Assembly: GCF_000600085.1 (NCBI RefSeq)
Contig: NZ_CP006821.1
Span: 682,001 to 746,000 of the forward strand
Direction: 5' to 3'
DNA length: 64,000 nt
DNA from: Helicobacter pylori oki112
Lineage (GTDB): Bacteria; Campylobacterota; Campylobacteria; Campylobacterales; Helicobacteraceae
Below the pieces are notes generated by a model. The model ran no database searches. It saw only the letters and a program-made list of their open reading frames with translations, and had not been told where the DNA came from. Below, piece after piece: positions 1 to 9,242 of the stretch (positions are counted from its first letter, which is position 1; each line of letters begins with the position of its first letter). The position numbers and the translations under genes are program-made.

Positions 1-1
1 C

Positions 2-28
2 CGTTTTTATACAATAAAGATCGTTTAA
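2..28 (+). CDS. possible C-terminal end of upstream gene (partial)
   Basis: An open frame enters the window and stops at a TAA at 26-28, just before lptB. Only eight codons are visible, so no family can be read. In strain 26695, as I recall, a TsaE-like ATPase gene precedes this position, which would fit. The call rests on position only. Confidence 0.25.
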   Translation, partial: RFYTIKIV

Positions 29-40
29 AGGGTCGTTTGA

Positions 41-763
41 ATGGATATTTTAAAAGCAGAGCATTTAAACAAACAGATTAAAAAAACCAAAATCGTTTCA
101 GACGTTTCTTTAGAAGTGAAAAGCGGTGAAGTGGTGGGGCTTTTAGGGCCTAATGGGGCGGGTAAAACCACCACCTTTTATATGATATGCGGGCTTTTAG
201 AGCCTAGTGGGGGGAGTGTTTATTTAAACGATGTGAATTTAGCTAAATACCCCTTACACAAGCGCTCTAACTTAGGCATAGGCTACTTGCCCCAAGAATC
301 TAGTATTTTTAAAGAATTGAGCGTGGAAGATAATCTAGCCCTAGCAGGGGAGAGCACTTTTAAAAACTCTAAAGAGAGCGAAGAAAAAATGGAAAGCTTG
401 CTAGACGCTTTTAATATCCAAGCCATAAGAGAGCGCAAGGGCATGAGCTTGAGTGGGGGAGAAAGAAGGCGCGTAGAAATCGCTAGAGCTTTGATGAAAA
501 ACCCTAAATTCGTGCTATTAGATGAGCCTTTTGCGGGCGTGGATCCGATTGCGGTGATTGACATTCAAAAAATCATTGAAAGCTTGATTGGATTAAACAT
601 CGGCGTCTTGATCACTGATCACAATGTGCGAGAGACTTTGAGCGTATGCCACAGGGCGTATGTGATTAAAAGCGGCACGCTTTTAGCGAGCGGGAACGCT
701 AATGAAATTTATGAAAACGCTCTGGTGCGTAAGTATTATTTAGGGGAAAATTTTAAGGTATAG
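41..763 (+). CDS. lptB: LPS export ABC transporter ATP-binding protein LptB
   Basis: Cytoplasmic ATPase of the LptB2FG complex, which extracts lipopolysaccharide from the inner membrane and drives it across the periplasm. The 240-residue protein has a complete ABC domain: Walker A GPNGAGKT near residue 36, a Q-loop (LPQE) near 84, the signature LSGGERRR near 137, Walker B VLLDEPF near 158 and a switch histidine in ITDHNVRE near 193. The length is typical of LptB. An AAAGGG ribosome site lies 8 nt before the ATG. It is followed after 2 nt by rpoN, the lptB-rpoN order also found in many proteobacteria, which supports LptB over other ABC ATPases. Corresponds to HP0715 from memory. Confidence 0.93.
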   Translation: MDILKAEHLNKQIKKTKIVSDVSLEVKSGEVVGLLGPNGAGKTTTFYMICGLLEPSGGSVYLNDVNLAKYPLHKRSNLGIGYLPQESSIFKELSVEDNLALAGESTFKNSKESEEKMESLLDAFNIQAIRERKGMSLSGGERRRVEIARALMKNPKFVLLDEPFAGVDPIAVIDIQKIIESLIGLNIGVLITDHNVRETLSVCHRAYVIKSGTLLASGNANEIYENALVRKYYLGENFKV

Positions 764-765
764 AC

Positions 766-2010
766 ATGGCGATCTTACGCGCAAACCTTAGCCCTAAAAA
801 TAAATTAAACGCTACCTTAAAAGGGTGGCTCCCCATTTTACAAAGCGAGCTTGAAGATTTAGAAGAAGTGTTGAAACAAAACGCCCTGGATAACCCCTTA
901 ATCAAAATTGAAAACAAACGCATCAAAAATTTTAGCGATCGCTTTAGCGCTAAAAATAGCAACGATCATTTAGAAAATTTCGCAATCGCTTCTAGAAGCC
1001 TTTTTGAAACCTTAGAAGCTCAAATCATTCCCCCCCTCTTTCCTACTGAAATCTCTCAAAAAATCGCTATGGATATTATCAACGGGCTAGATAGTGAAGG
1101 GTATTTTGAAGAAAACATTGAAGAAAGGGCTAGAATTTTAGGGGTAGAGAGCGAAGTTTATGAAAAAGTGCACCAGCGTTTCAGTTACCTTAATCCTGCT
1201 GGCATTGGTGCTAGAGATGTGAAAGAGAGCTTTTTATTCCAGCTAGAGAGTAGGGAATTAGACAATAATGAGCTTTATGAAGAAGCGCGAAAAATCATTT
1301 TAAATTTAGAAAAACACCACGAATTTTCTAAAGATTTTTATTATGAAAAGGCTTTAAAGATTTTAAAATCCTTTAAAAACCCCCCAGCCATTGAGTTTTT
1401 AGAAAAGGAAATAGAAGTCATTCCTGAGCTTTTTATTGTAGAAGTGGATGATGAAATCATCGTGCGTTTGAATGATGAGAGCTACCCGACAATCAGTTTA
1501 GAAGAAAATCGCTTTAAGGATAGCGGCTATTTAAAAGAAAAATTAAAAGAGGCTAAAGATTTGATTGATGCGCTAAATTTGAGAAAAGCCACGATTTATA
1601 AAATCGGTCTCATGCTTTTAGAGTATCAATACGATTTTTTTAAGGGTAAAAAATTGCGCCCTTTAAAATTATTGGATTTAGCCAATGAGTTTAACCACTC
1701 TGTAAGCACGATTTCAAGGGCCATTTCTAATAAATATTTGGCATGCGAAAGAGGGGTTTTCCCTATTAAGCATTTCTTTAGCACCGCCTTAGACAACAGC
1801 GAGACTTCAAACGCTGTGATTAAAGACTATCTTTTAGAATTGATCAAAAACGAAGACAAAAAAGAGCCTTTGAGCGACGCTAAGATTTTAGAACTCATTG
1901 AAGAAAAATTCCATTTGAAAATGGTAAGAAGAACGATCACCAAATACCGCCAATTGCTCAACATCGCTTCTTCAAGCGAAAGGAAAAAGCTCTATTTGAT
2001 GCGCGCTTGA
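766..2010 (+). CDS. rpoN: RNA polymerase sigma-54 factor RpoN
   Basis: Alternative sigma factor that in H. pylori directs the middle class of flagellar genes (hook and minor flagellin) with the activator FlgR, whose gene is also in this window. The 414-residue protein has the sigma-54 layout: an N-terminal region I ([21 protein letters not shown]), a core-binding domain, a helix-turn-helix region ([16 protein letters not shown] near 305-320) and the C-terminal RpoN box, here VRRTITKYR near 388, which reads the -24 element. The acidic region II is short. It starts 2 nt after lptB with an AAGG ribosome site, so the two are probably cotranscribed. Confidence 0.95.
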   Translation: MAILRANLSPKNKLNATLKGWLPILQSELEDLEEVLKQNALDNPLIKIENKRIKNFSDRFSAKNSNDHLENFAIASRSLFETLEAQIIPPLFPTEISQKIAMDIINGLDSEGYFEENIEERARILGVESEVYEKVHQRFSYLNPAGIGARDVKESFLFQLESRELDNNELYEEARKIILNLEKHHEFSKDFYYEKALKILKSFKNPPAIEFLEKEIEVIPELFIVEVDDEIIVRLNDESYPTISLEENRFKDSGYLKEKLKEAKDLIDALNLRKATIYKIGLMLLEYQYDFFKGKKLRPLKLLDLANEFNHSVSTISRAISNKYLACERGVFPIKHFFSTALDNSETSNAVIKDYLLELIKNEDKKEPLSDAKILELIEEKFHLKMVRRTITKYRQLLNIASSSERKKLYLMRA

Positions 2011-2122
2011 AAATAACCAACCAAATGATTTTACTCTCATTGAGCGTGAATGATCAAATTAAAATACTTTTTTTGCATTTTTTAGATTTTATAACTAATA
2101 CGCTATTAAATAGAACTATAAA

Positions 2123-3343
2123 TCACTTAAAATCCCTAAACAATTTCCCTAAATCCAAGTCAAGCAGTTCCGTTTGGGATCGCAATTCTAAAAGGTTTTG
2201 AGCCCCTTTAATCAAATCGTTACTGGAAATACCATGAGAAAGAGAGATTTGAGCTTCTAAAAACGCACTCAAATGATCGCACACCTTCAAAAGCTCCCCG
2301 CAAACCCCAAAATATTCATCGCTGTTATAAAGCGTGAACAATTCTTCAGCGTCTTTAGTGAAAATGATTTTGTTAGACTTGTCTTTGTAGCGGTTTTTAA
2401 ACTCGTTTTCGGTGAAATATTTTAAATCTTCTTGAACGCCCAAAGAGACAAAAGAATAGACTTTGTTTTGCATTTCTTTTTTTTCAATCTCTTTAATGCA
2501 GTTATCAAGCCCCGCAACGCTTTGTTTGATGGGTGTGATAATGTCTCGGGTTAAAATCTCGGGTAAATCATGGAAAAGCCCGCCCAAAAAATGATTGATC
2601 CGCATGCTTTTACAAGCTTTTAAATCAAAGCTCAATAAATACCCCATAATCGCCACGCATAAGGTATGCCCTAAGACACTGGTTTGTGGCACTCTTGGGG
2701 TCTGACTCCAGCGCTTTTGGAAACGCAACTGCCCAAACATGCTCACCAATTTTTTCAGATCCTCTTTTTCCCCAAAAAGCCCTTCAAACAAATGCTCGTT
2801 ATTGTGGAGTTGCTTGTCAATTTTATCTTTAATTTCTTTCACGCCATACATGTTGGGGTTAAAATGATAAATAATATCAAACTCCCATTTAGACGCATAA
2901 AAATGCGCGCTCTCTAAAATTTGAGTTTCTAAAATTTGGGGTCTGTGGCTTAAATACTCTTTGAGTTCCTCTAAAGAAAAATACGCGCTGATTTCATCTT
3001 GCAAACTTTGCGCGACATAGGAGGCTAATTCTTGGCTGTGCGTTTGTTGGAGGGCGTAAAAAATAGGGGGTTTAATATCGGTTAAAACCAAGCGCTCCAA
3101 AAATTCAAAGCAAAAATACTTGATTAAAAGATCTAAATCTAAATCTTTACCCCTGTCTTTTAAATCTTTAGCAAGCAAATACGCAATCATCGCTTTATGG
3201 GCTTGCTTGTCTAGTTCCACAAATTCCAAAGGGCATGCTTGGTCATTCCAACGCCTAATAGACGCACCCACAAACACACGCCTCAAAAATTTAGTTTTGA
3301 GTTTAGGGGCTTTTAGGGGTTTAATAGGATGAGCCGCATACAT
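2123..3343 (-). CDS. HD-domain hydrolase of unknown substrate
   Basis: A 406-residue protein with an HD-type metal-binding signature: VLGHTLCVAIMGYLL near 225 supplies the first His, and LGGLFHDLPEILTRDIITPIK near 253-275 supplies the His-Asp pair followed by the LPE and D-I-x-TP-x-K elements seen in YfbR/HD nucleotide hydrolases. Members of this superfamily hydrolyse phosphate esters, but the substrate here cannot be read. No signal peptide is seen, so it is probably cytosolic. AAAGGA lies 6 nt before the ATG. It converges with rpoN and stands alone. Likely HP0711 of 26695. Confidence 0.75.
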   Translation of the reverse strand: MYAAHPIKPLKAPKLKTKFLRRVFVGASIRRWNDQACPLEFVELDKQAHKAMIAYLLAKDLKDRGKDLDLDLLIKYFCFEFLERLVLTDIKPPIFYALQQTHSQELASYVAQSLQDEISAYFSLEELKEYLSHRPQILETQILESAHFYASKWEFDIIYHFNPNMYGVKEIKDKIDKQLHNNEHLFEGLFGEKEDLKKLVSMFGQLRFQKRWSQTPRVPQTSVLGHTLCVAIMGYLLSFDLKACKSMRINHFLGGLFHDLPEILTRDIITPIKQSVAGLDNCIKEIEKKEMQNKVYSFVSLGVQEDLKYFTENEFKNRYKDKSNKIIFTKDAEELFTLYNSDEYFGVCGELLKVCDHLSAFLEAQISLSHGISSNDLIKGAQNLLELRSQTELLDLDLGKLFRDFK

Positions 3344-3549
3344 AACTTTCCTTTTTATACTATTTTGAATATTAAAGCTATGATCTTATTAAGAAATACT
3401 GATTGGATCACGCAAGATTGAAAAACCTTAACGCACCACTACCAATACTAACCTAAATTTTATTATACGAAAAAAAGACAAAAATAAGGCTTTTATTTAA
3501 AAAAATATTATTTCTATCAATGGATTTCGCGCTTAATGGATTTTATACT

Positions 3550-5511
3550 CTAAAACACCCACCCGTAATTAAAAAACACCTTAAAATGGCTAGCCCCTTC
3601 ATTGAAAACAAAAGAGTTCGTATAATCGCCACCGCTAGAAACGACGCTAGCTTTTCTTTGGATTAAAGGAATGCTAATCCCTACAGAATATTTAGAATGC
3701 TTATAGCGGTAGTTCAATCCAGTAGCCACATCTAAATTGCCGCTTCCTTTGACTTTATTTAACACATAATAGCTGTTATACAAGCCCCTTAACCCCCCAA
3801 AGATACCAAAAGATGATGAAAAATTCCTTTTGGTTTGAATGTCTGTAGGGTTATTTTTATTGGAGTAAGTGGTGATGAAATCCAACAACAAATCTATCCC
3901 CCCACCATAGCTCAATTGCTGGACTTTTTGGTTAATAGCTTTAGCGTAATTGTATTTGATGATGCCATAATAAGCTAACCCTATGAAATCATTAAAGTAG
4001 TTTTGATAGCCTATTTTAGCGTTAACCCCTAAAATAGGGCTTCTAAAACTTTGCGAAGTGCTTGAAGAATAGTGGTTAGTAACGCTAGAAGTGACAAAGG
4101 TTTTTTGAATGGTGCTAAGCATGGAATTGGCTAAATCTTGCGTGTTCAAACTGGCGTTTAGGTTGTAGTTTGTTTGACTCCCCAAGTTAGCGTAGTTGAT
4201 CGGTAAAGCGTTTTGATTAATAAGCTGCTGCCAGACCGCTGCTGTTACCCCCAAAAAGCCAGCTGGGACATCCGCGCAATTGTGGTAGATGGAATTAGGG
4301 TAGTTGCTAGGGAAAGCGGGCTGACCTGAACCATTGAAGCGAGAGCACACATTATAGGGGAGGCCATCAGAATCTTTTGGCTTGCCGTTTTCGTTTTGAC
4401 CGGTTGGCACTCTTTGATAGGTCATGTTCCCGTTATGGGTGTAGCCTTTAGTGTGGCTGAATTCATGCAAGATGGTTCTTAAATCCTCTAAATTGATAGT
4501 CTTAAGGTTGTTGCCAAAGAGTTTTTTAGGATCTAAAGCAGAAGCCACTACCCCTAACTGACCATAATGCTTGCCATCATCATTGTTGCTGGGGGTAATA
4601 TCACTCCCAAGCCCTACAACCCCTGAATCCTTTAGAATAACGACATCAAGATCCGCTTTGTTTCTAAATTTATTGACAATGTCTTGTTTGTTTAACACAT
4701 AACTTTTATTTTGAGAATTGACAAGCCCGTTTGTCCCAGGATTTACGCAATCATTCTCTTTGTTGGTATCGCATTCCCCTCCTCCGCCTTTATTAGTGAA
4801 TTCAAAAGGAGCGTTTAAAATCGCATCGCCCCAAGATTGAGAGTCTAAGACAGCGATCATGTTCAACATCAAATTAGTGAATTCTTCTGCGGTTTGTGGG
4901 GTAAAGGCTTCCCAATGGTTTTCGTGATCTTTAAATTTGTTTTCATTCCTGTAATTTACGATTAAATTTGTCTTAATCTTATTGAGCGTTTCAAACACCC
5001 TTTGCGTGTTAGCGTCAGAAACAGAAGTGCTAGTGGCTTCAATTTTTGGAAGAAATAAAGTATAAGGGTCAATTTTTAGACTATCAAACGCCTCCCCAGG
5101 TAAAACAATCTTAGAGTGTTTGGGGATAGTCTCTATCACGCCCAGATCGATCACATTGCCTTGAGCGTCTGTGAAACTAAGCTTAACATTATTTAAATTA
5201 TAAGGCAAGAAATTTTCTATAGTTAATTGACCATTATACATATACAACACTCTAACAGGGGATAAAGATGAGAATTTTAATTTTGAAATCGCTTCGGCAT
5301 TGGTGAATAAATTAGCCGCTCTTTTTAAAATCGTGTCTGTGGGTAAATAATTGTAAGTCGTGTAAGTGTTTTTTGTGGTGGTGTGTCTTTTTTCTTGCGT
5401 TTGCGTGCCTTCTAACAGCCCGGTTTCAAACCCGGCTTCTATGAAAAATCCATTTTTTTGGTTCGCTTCTAAAGCACTGAATAATAAAAGTGGGATGAAT
5501 AGTTTTCTCAT
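3550..5511 (-). CDS. homA: Hom-family outer-membrane protein (HomA/HomB)
   Basis: Outer-membrane protein of the Helicobacter Hom family; HomA and HomB are close paralogues linked to adherence and strain virulence. The 653-residue precursor has a signal peptide ending around ALEA-NQKNG, a variable middle domain with Cys pairs (CDTNKENDC near 247, CSRFNG and HNCAD near 387-415), and a C-terminal barrel ending in an aromatic residue (NYGWVF). The position next to the SAM-hydrolase gene fits the HP0710 (homA) locus. This site can carry either allele, so homA versus homB is not settled by reading alone; the short length favours homA. The middle domain holds HEFSHTKGYTH at 349-359, which fits the metzincin zinc-binding pattern HExxHxxGxxH (see findings). 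Confidence 0.85.
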   Translation of the reverse strand: MRKLFIPLLLFSALEANQKNGFFIEAGFETGLLEGTQTQEKRHTTTKNTYTTYNYLPTDTILKRAANLFTNAEAISKLKFSSLSPVRVLYMYNGQLTIENFLPYNLNNVKLSFTDAQGNVIDLGVIETIPKHSKIVLPGEAFDSLKIDPYTLFLPKIEATSTSVSDANTQRVFETLNKIKTNLIVNYRNENKFKDHENHWEAFTPQTAEEFTNLMLNMIAVLDSQSWGDAILNAPFEFTNKGGGGECDTNKENDCVNPGTNGLVNSQNKSYVLNKQDIVNKFRNKADLDVVILKDSGVVGLGSDITPSNNDDGKHYGQLGVVASALDPKKLFGNNLKTINLEDLRTILHEFSHTKGYTHNGNMTYQRVPTGQNENGKPKDSDGLPYNVCSRFNGSGQPAFPSNYPNSIYHNCADVPAGFLGVTAAVWQQLINQNALPINYANLGSQTNYNLNASLNTQDLANSMLSTIQKTFVTSSVTNHYSSSTSQSFRSPILGVNAKIGYQNYFNDFIGLAYYGIIKYNYAKAINQKVQQLSYGGGIDLLLDFITTYSNKNNPTDIQTKRNFSSSFGIFGGLRGLYNSYYVLNKVKGSGNLDVATGLNYRYKHSKYSVGISIPLIQRKASVVSSGGDYTNSFVFNEGASHFKVFFNYGWVF

Positions 5512-5541
5512 AGTTATCTCTTTTTAGTTTATAGTGTCTTT

Positions 5542-5547
5542 ATTATA
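5542..5547 (-). promoter_or_regulatory. -10 box of homA
   Basis: TATAAT on the minus strand, 31 nt upstream of the homA ATG, giving a leader of about two dozen nucleotides. A 22-bp block around it (5538-5559) is identical to the promoter of the next gene upstream (6676-6697). Confidence 0.7.
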
Positions 5548-5735
5548 CCATTTAAGGGGATTGTTTGTTTATTTTTTGGAATTTAAAGCTTTTACAAGGG
5601 ATTAGTGTTTCGTATTGAAACAAAATTTTAACAACAAGCACTTGTTTTGGGGTTTATTTAGCGTTAATTGAGCTGTGTTAATGAAAGTTTGATAGTTAAA
5701 ACCTTTAATCTCCCTTAATTTTTCTAAAAAGCGCT

Positions 5736-6638
5736 TTACTTAGCGCACTTTTTTATATCAATATTCCAGTCAGCACCGGATTTAATTTGATATTTTTGCG
5801 CGAAATTATCCCTATTCAGCGCCACAGAAACATTCAACAAGCTGTTTAGATAGACCAACGGCTGGCCTTCTAAAACATCGCCAAAGCTCGCAACATACGG
5901 CATTTTCCCTTCGTATTGTTTCTTAGAACCTTTAAAAATCGTTACACACAGCGTGTCATTGAGTTTGATTTTTGCTTGATTGAGTAGTTTATCGCTGATA
6001 TTGCTCCAAACATTGCCATATTGGATATCCAAAATCGGGATATTACCCTTCACCTCCCCTTTTGTGGCTTTCGCTTTTTGGTAAGGAATTTCAACGACTT
6101 TTGGGGGAAGCTCTGGCCCAACCTGCTCGAATGTGATCGCCCCAGAAGCCAAGCGCGCACCGGTGTAAGCATACACATCACGGCCATGGAAAGTATAGGA
6201 TTTTTCAGAACCTTTCAAGCGGTTAGCTTTTTCATCAATTTCACGCACGCTATCAATCCCCAAAGTTTGCACCACCAAAGTCAGCGTGCCGTTATCCGGC
6301 GAAACAAAATACTGGCCGTTTTTAGTTTTCAATACCACCGATTTACGCTTAGTGCCTACGCCCGGATCAACCACGCTCACAAAGACCGAACCTTTTGGCC
6401 AATAACTAGCGGTCTGATACAAGCGGTAAGCACCCTCCCAGATGTTATACGGAGGGATTTCATGCGTTAAATCAAAGATTTTAAGATTGGAATTAACGCT
6501 GAAAGCGACGCCTTTCATCGCCGAGACAGCCCCATCTTTTAGGCTAAAATCCGTTTGTAAAATCAAAGCGTTATCTGCATAAACAGACGATAATCCTATG
6601 CACGCTGATAAAAACAACGCTGAAATCGTTTTTCTCAT
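5736..6638 (-). CDS. exported SAM hydroxide adenosyltransferase (DUF62 family)
   Basis: A 300-residue member of the DUF62/SAM hydroxide adenosyltransferase family, which cleaves S-adenosylmethionine with water or halide to release methionine. Family motifs are clear: an N-terminal TDF with a downstream D/MKG element, VVDPGVGT near 90, SPDNGTL near 112 and TFHGRDVYAYTGA near 149. Unlike the usual cytoplasmic enzymes it begins with a typical signal peptide (MRKTISALFLSACIGLSSVYA), predicting a periplasmic location where SAM is not expected. AAGGAG lies 6 nt before the ATG. It has its own promoter, sharing a 22-bp core with homA. Corresponds to HP0709. Substrate and physiological role are unknown. 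Confidence 0.82.
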   Translation of the reverse strand: MRKTISALFLSACIGLSSVYADNALILQTDFSLKDGAVSAMKGVAFSVNSNLKIFDLTHEIPPYNIWEGAYRLYQTASYWPKGSVFVSVVDPGVGTKRKSVVLKTKNGQYFVSPDNGTLTLVVQTLGIDSVREIDEKANRLKGSEKSYTFHGRDVYAYTGARLASGAITFEQVGPELPPKVVEIPYQKAKATKGEVKGNIPILDIQYGNVWSNISDKLLNQAKIKLNDTLCVTIFKGSKKQYEGKMPYVASFGDVLEGQPLVYLNSLLNVSVALNRDNFAQKYQIKSGADWNIDIKKCAK

Positions 6639-6662
6639 GGTTACTCCTTGATTAACTTTTAT

Positions 6663-6675
6663 GGGCTTTTAGCCC
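6663..6675 (-). promoter_or_regulatory. leader hairpin of the SAM-hydrolase gene
   Basis: GGGCT-TTT-AGCCC, a perfect 5-bp stem with a 3-nt loop, lies right at the expected transcript start between the -10 box and the ribosome site. It may shape the 5' end of the mRNA. This is an inference from sequence only. Confidence 0.4.
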
Positions 6676-6679
6676 CTTT

Positions 6680-6685
6680 ATTATA
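6680..6685 (-). promoter_or_regulatory. -10 box of the SAM-hydrolase gene
   Basis: TATAAT on the minus strand, about 42 nt upstream of the ATG, within the 22-bp block shared with the homA promoter. It is the only good -10 in this intergenic region. Confidence 0.65.
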
Positions 6686-6813
6686 CCATTTAAGGGGGTT
6701 TTTTCTAAACATTAAGGTTTAAAAGGGCTTTACATTTCGTATTGAAATAAAGCATTAATTAGGCTCTCTTAAGATAGGGGGTTTTTTAAAATGCAATATC
6801 GCCAATATTTTCA

Positions 6814-7131
6814 CTATTTTCTATTATAGTATTTAAAACGCTCTTTTTCTAATTCGTTTTTTAGGATTTGTTGTTCTTCTAAAAGCAGGCGTTTTTGATC
6901 TTCTAGGGTGTTGATTTTACGGCTAATATAATAAATATTATTGCTTAAATAGATTTTAGGCGCTAATAAGGCTAAAAACGCGCCCCCAAAAACCAACACC
7001 CCTATTAAAGCCATTAAAGAAAGGCCGTGCGAATTTTCATTTGCAGTTCCAGCGAATAATTCTTTCTTTTCGTCCTCTTCTATGCGTACAAAGCGTTCTT
7101 TTTCATTTGAAGAATGGGTTTTGATATTCAT
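6814..7131 (-). CDS. FtsL-like small membrane protein
   Basis: A 105-residue protein with one transmembrane segment (LMALIGVLVFGGAFLALLA, about residues 39-57) after a charged cytoplasmic N-terminus, followed by a short coiled coil (KINTLEDQKRLLLEEQQILKNEL region, split here by heptads). This is the bitopic layout of FtsL/FtsB division proteins. It lies 20 nt downstream of rsmH, the place occupied by ftsL in the dcw cluster of many bacteria, which strengthens the idea. Sequence similarity to FtsL is too weak to read directly, so the function is inferred from topology and context. Likely HP0708. Confidence 0.7.
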   Translation of the reverse strand: MNIKTHSSNEKERFVRIEEDEKKELFAGTANENSHGLSLMALIGVLVFGGAFLALLAPKIYLSNNIYYISRKINTLEDQKRLLLEEQQILKNELEKERFKYYNRK

Positions 7132-7151
7132 GGCTTACTCATATGACTTAC

Positions 7152-8078
7152 TCATGGCTTGAATTGAAAAACCCTCATTTTAGCGCTTCGTGAACGCCTG
7201 TTGTTTTTAATTTCTTCTGGGCTTGGAGTGATGGGCTTTTTGGTTAAAATTGCGCCTAAAGCGTGATTGTTAGAGCAAGCGCATTTGAAACTTGAAGGAT
7301 CGCAAATGCAATTTTTAGCGTAATCTTTGAAAGCGTTTTTCACTAACGCGTCTTCTAAAGAATGAAAAGAAATCACGCACAAAATCGCTCCCTTAAGGTT
7401 TCTAGTGCATTGTAAAAATTCTTTTAATTCTTCTAATTCGCTATTGACTTCTATGCGAACGGCTTGAAACACCAAAGTCGCTGGATGGATTTTTTTATTT
7501 TTAGAAAAAGAGCTTAAAAACTCGCTCAAATCCTTAGCGTCTTTGAAGGGTTTTTTAGCACGCCTTTCTGCAATTTTATGGGCGATTTTTTTGTATTCTT
7601 TGATTTCGCCATAGTCTTTAAAGATTTTTTCTAACGCCACTACAGAATAAGAGTTGATGACTTTTTGAGCGTTTAAATCGCTCTCTAAATCCATGCGCAT
7701 ATCCAAAGCGTGCGAGTGGAAATTAAACCCTCTGTTATCATCATCAAGCTGTAAGGAGCTCACCCCTAAATCCACTAAAACCCCCTTGATTCGATCGCCA
7801 TGAATTTCTAAGGCTTCTTTAAAGCGTTTGGCAAAACCTCCGCTTAAGAGATTATAACGCCCTTCAAAGGCTTTCAATCGTTCTTTAGCGATTTCTTGAG
7901 CGAACTTATCCTTATCAATGCCAATGAGTTTTAGGTGTGGTTTTTGGGATAGAAGGGCTTTAGAATGCCCCCCTAACCCTAAAGTGCAATCAATCAAAAC
8001 CCCTTCTTCTAAAGGCGTGAACGCTTGCAAAACTTCTTGCAACAAAACGCTTTGGTGCAAACTCTCTATTTCTTGCAA
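7152..8078 (-). CDS. rsmH: 16S rRNA (cytosine-1402-N4) methyltransferase RsmH
   Basis: SAM-dependent methyltransferase that adds the N4-methyl group to C1402 of 16S rRNA, fine-tuning the ribosomal P site. The 308-residue length is normal. Family motifs: [10 protein letters not shown] at the start, the SAM-binding loop [13 protein letters not shown] near 31, [11 protein letters not shown] near 102, and the late [12 protein letters not shown] near 237. The C-terminus [24 protein letters not shown] is the conserved tail. The start is TTG with AAGGGG just upstream; no better start precedes the first conserved residue. Formerly called mraW; HP0707. It is cotranscribed with the FtsL-like gene. Confidence 0.94.
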   Translation of the reverse strand: MQEIESLHQSVLLQEVLQAFTPLEEGVLIDCTLGLGGHSKALLSQKPHLKLIGIDKDKFAQEIAKERLKAFEGRYNLLSGGFAKRFKEALEIHGDRIKGVLVDLGVSSLQLDDDNRGFNFHSHALDMRMDLESDLNAQKVINSYSVVALEKIFKDYGEIKEYKKIAHKIAERRAKKPFKDAKDLSEFLSSFSKNKKIHPATLVFQAVRIEVNSELEELKEFLQCTRNLKGAILCVISFHSLEDALVKNAFKDYAKNCICDPSSFKCACSNNHALGAILTKKPITPSPEEIKNNRRSRSAKMRVFQFKP

Positions 8079-8224
8079 ACAATCCCCTTAAAACCCCTAG
8101 ATGAATTTTCCAAATGCTCACTCAATGGTGTTGGTTTTGTTGGTTACGCTCAAAAGTTTCTTTATAATCAATCTTAGCTTTTTAAGATGCAAAAACCCAA
8201 ACTAAAATCCCTTTTATAAAGACT

Positions 8225-8249
8225 AAAAAGGGCTTAAAGACACCCTTTT
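8225..8249 (-). terminator. likely terminator of hopE
   Basis: Read on the minus strand just after the hopE stop, AAAAGGG pairs with CCCTTTT across an 11-nt loop and is followed by T residues, the usual intrinsic terminator form. Confidence 0.55.
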
Positions 8250-8256
8250 AAAGGGT

Positions 8257-9069
8257 TTAAAAAGTGTAGTTATACCCTAAATAAAGCGAATAATCCCGTT
8301 TCAAATGGTAATAAAGATTAGTAGCATTAGGACCCGCACTCAAAAACTTGTTGATGAGTAGGGGTACTCTCACGCCAAACTCTACGCCATTATGCTTGTA
8401 GATATTGGCTCTCACCCCAAAATTCAACCATACTTGAAAGGCGACGGTTGAAGTTTTGGTGCTATAAGGAGCGTTAGGGTTACAATAAGTGGGGGTACAA
8501 ACATCAGGACCTTTAGCTTCAATGATTTGCTCTTTCCAATAGTTTGCCGCTGAGCTTTTCCAAGTGTTACCGCCGATAGCGACCCCACCAAAAACACCAA
8601 AAGAAGCGTTATCGTTATCAATAATATCAGCTAACAAATCGCTCCCCACACCCCAAGAAACCATATCCAACTGGATTTTATTAGGTGCATAAACTTGCTT
8701 ACCTAAAGTGGCATGCCCATAATCAAAAAGCCCATACACTCTAAAACCAAACCACTTGCTTGTCATATCAAAAGACTTGAATTGGAAAAACTTCTTATAA
8801 CCCACATTCAACCCAAAACCATTCAAAGCCCCATTAGCGTATTTAGCATGCCAATTGATATTGGTATGTCCTGGATTATACTTATTAGCGGTAAGACCTG
8901 GGGGGCAACCTACAACACTCCCTGTGCAATCCCCTGTGTTATAAATATTACTATTCAAACGGGCTTGTCCAAGCTGATAATTAGTCCCTATATAAACACC
9001 ATCACCTTCGGCTAACAACGAAGAGCTTAAAACTGCGGATAGAAGCCCTAAAGCTACAAACTTTTTCAT
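8257..9069 (-). CDS. hopE: outer-membrane porin HopE
   Basis: Porin of the Hop family. The 270-residue precursor starts MKKFVALGLLSAVLSSSLLA with cleavage before EGDG, continues with GVYIGTNYQLGQA, typical of short Hop proteins, and ends with the conserved barrel strand YSLYLGYNYTF with a terminal Phe. There is one Cys pair (CTGSVVGC near 48) and a second near 190 (CTPTYC). I chose the ATG at 9069 because AAGGAA lies 8 nt upstream; an ATG three codons earlier overlaps that ribosome site. The position between rsmH and uvrA matches HP0706. Confidence 0.88.
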   Translation of the reverse strand: MKKFVALGLLSAVLSSSLLAEGDGVYIGTNYQLGQARLNSNIYNTGDCTGSVVGCPPGLTANKYNPGHTNINWHAKYANGALNGFGLNVGYKKFFQFKSFDMTSKWFGFRVYGLFDYGHATLGKQVYAPNKIQLDMVSWGVGSDLLADIIDNDNASFGVFGGVAIGGNTWKSSAANYWKEQIIEAKGPDVCTPTYCNPNAPYSTKTSTVAFQVWLNFGVRANIYKHNGVEFGVRVPLLINKFLSAGPNATNLYYHLKRDYSLYLGYNYTF

Positions 9070-9114
9070 AAATTCCATTCCTTTACATTCCTATCTTTAA
9101 AATTGTCTCATAAA

Positions 9115-9120
9115 ATAATA
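9115..9120 (-). promoter_or_regulatory. -10 box of hopE
   Basis: TATTAT on the minus strand about 46 nt before the hopE start, in the divergent region shared with uvrA. Confidence 0.45.
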
Positions 9121-9198
9121 GCATGTTTATCCTTAATCAAGCAAATATTTTTAACTCTTATGAATAAGAAATGATAATAAAACCATTCTTTTTTGAAG

Positions 9199-9204
9199 TA
9201 TAAT
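9199..9204 (+). promoter_or_regulatory. -10 box of uvrA
   Basis: A perfect TATAAT about 38 nt upstream of the uvrA TTG, giving a leader of roughly 32 nt with AAGGA at 9233-9237. Confidence 0.65.
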
Positions 9205-9242
9205 AGCTCCTTTTAATCCATTTTCTTATTTTAAGGAAACTC

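Noticed and set aside
2007..2201. 64-codon frame after rpoN
   Set aside because: It overlaps the 3' end of the HD-domain gene on the other strand and has no conserved features or ribosome site.
6021..6470. 149-codon frame on the plus strand
   Set aside because: It is antisense to the SAM-hydrolase gene; its His/Arg-rich composition is typical of a shadow frame.
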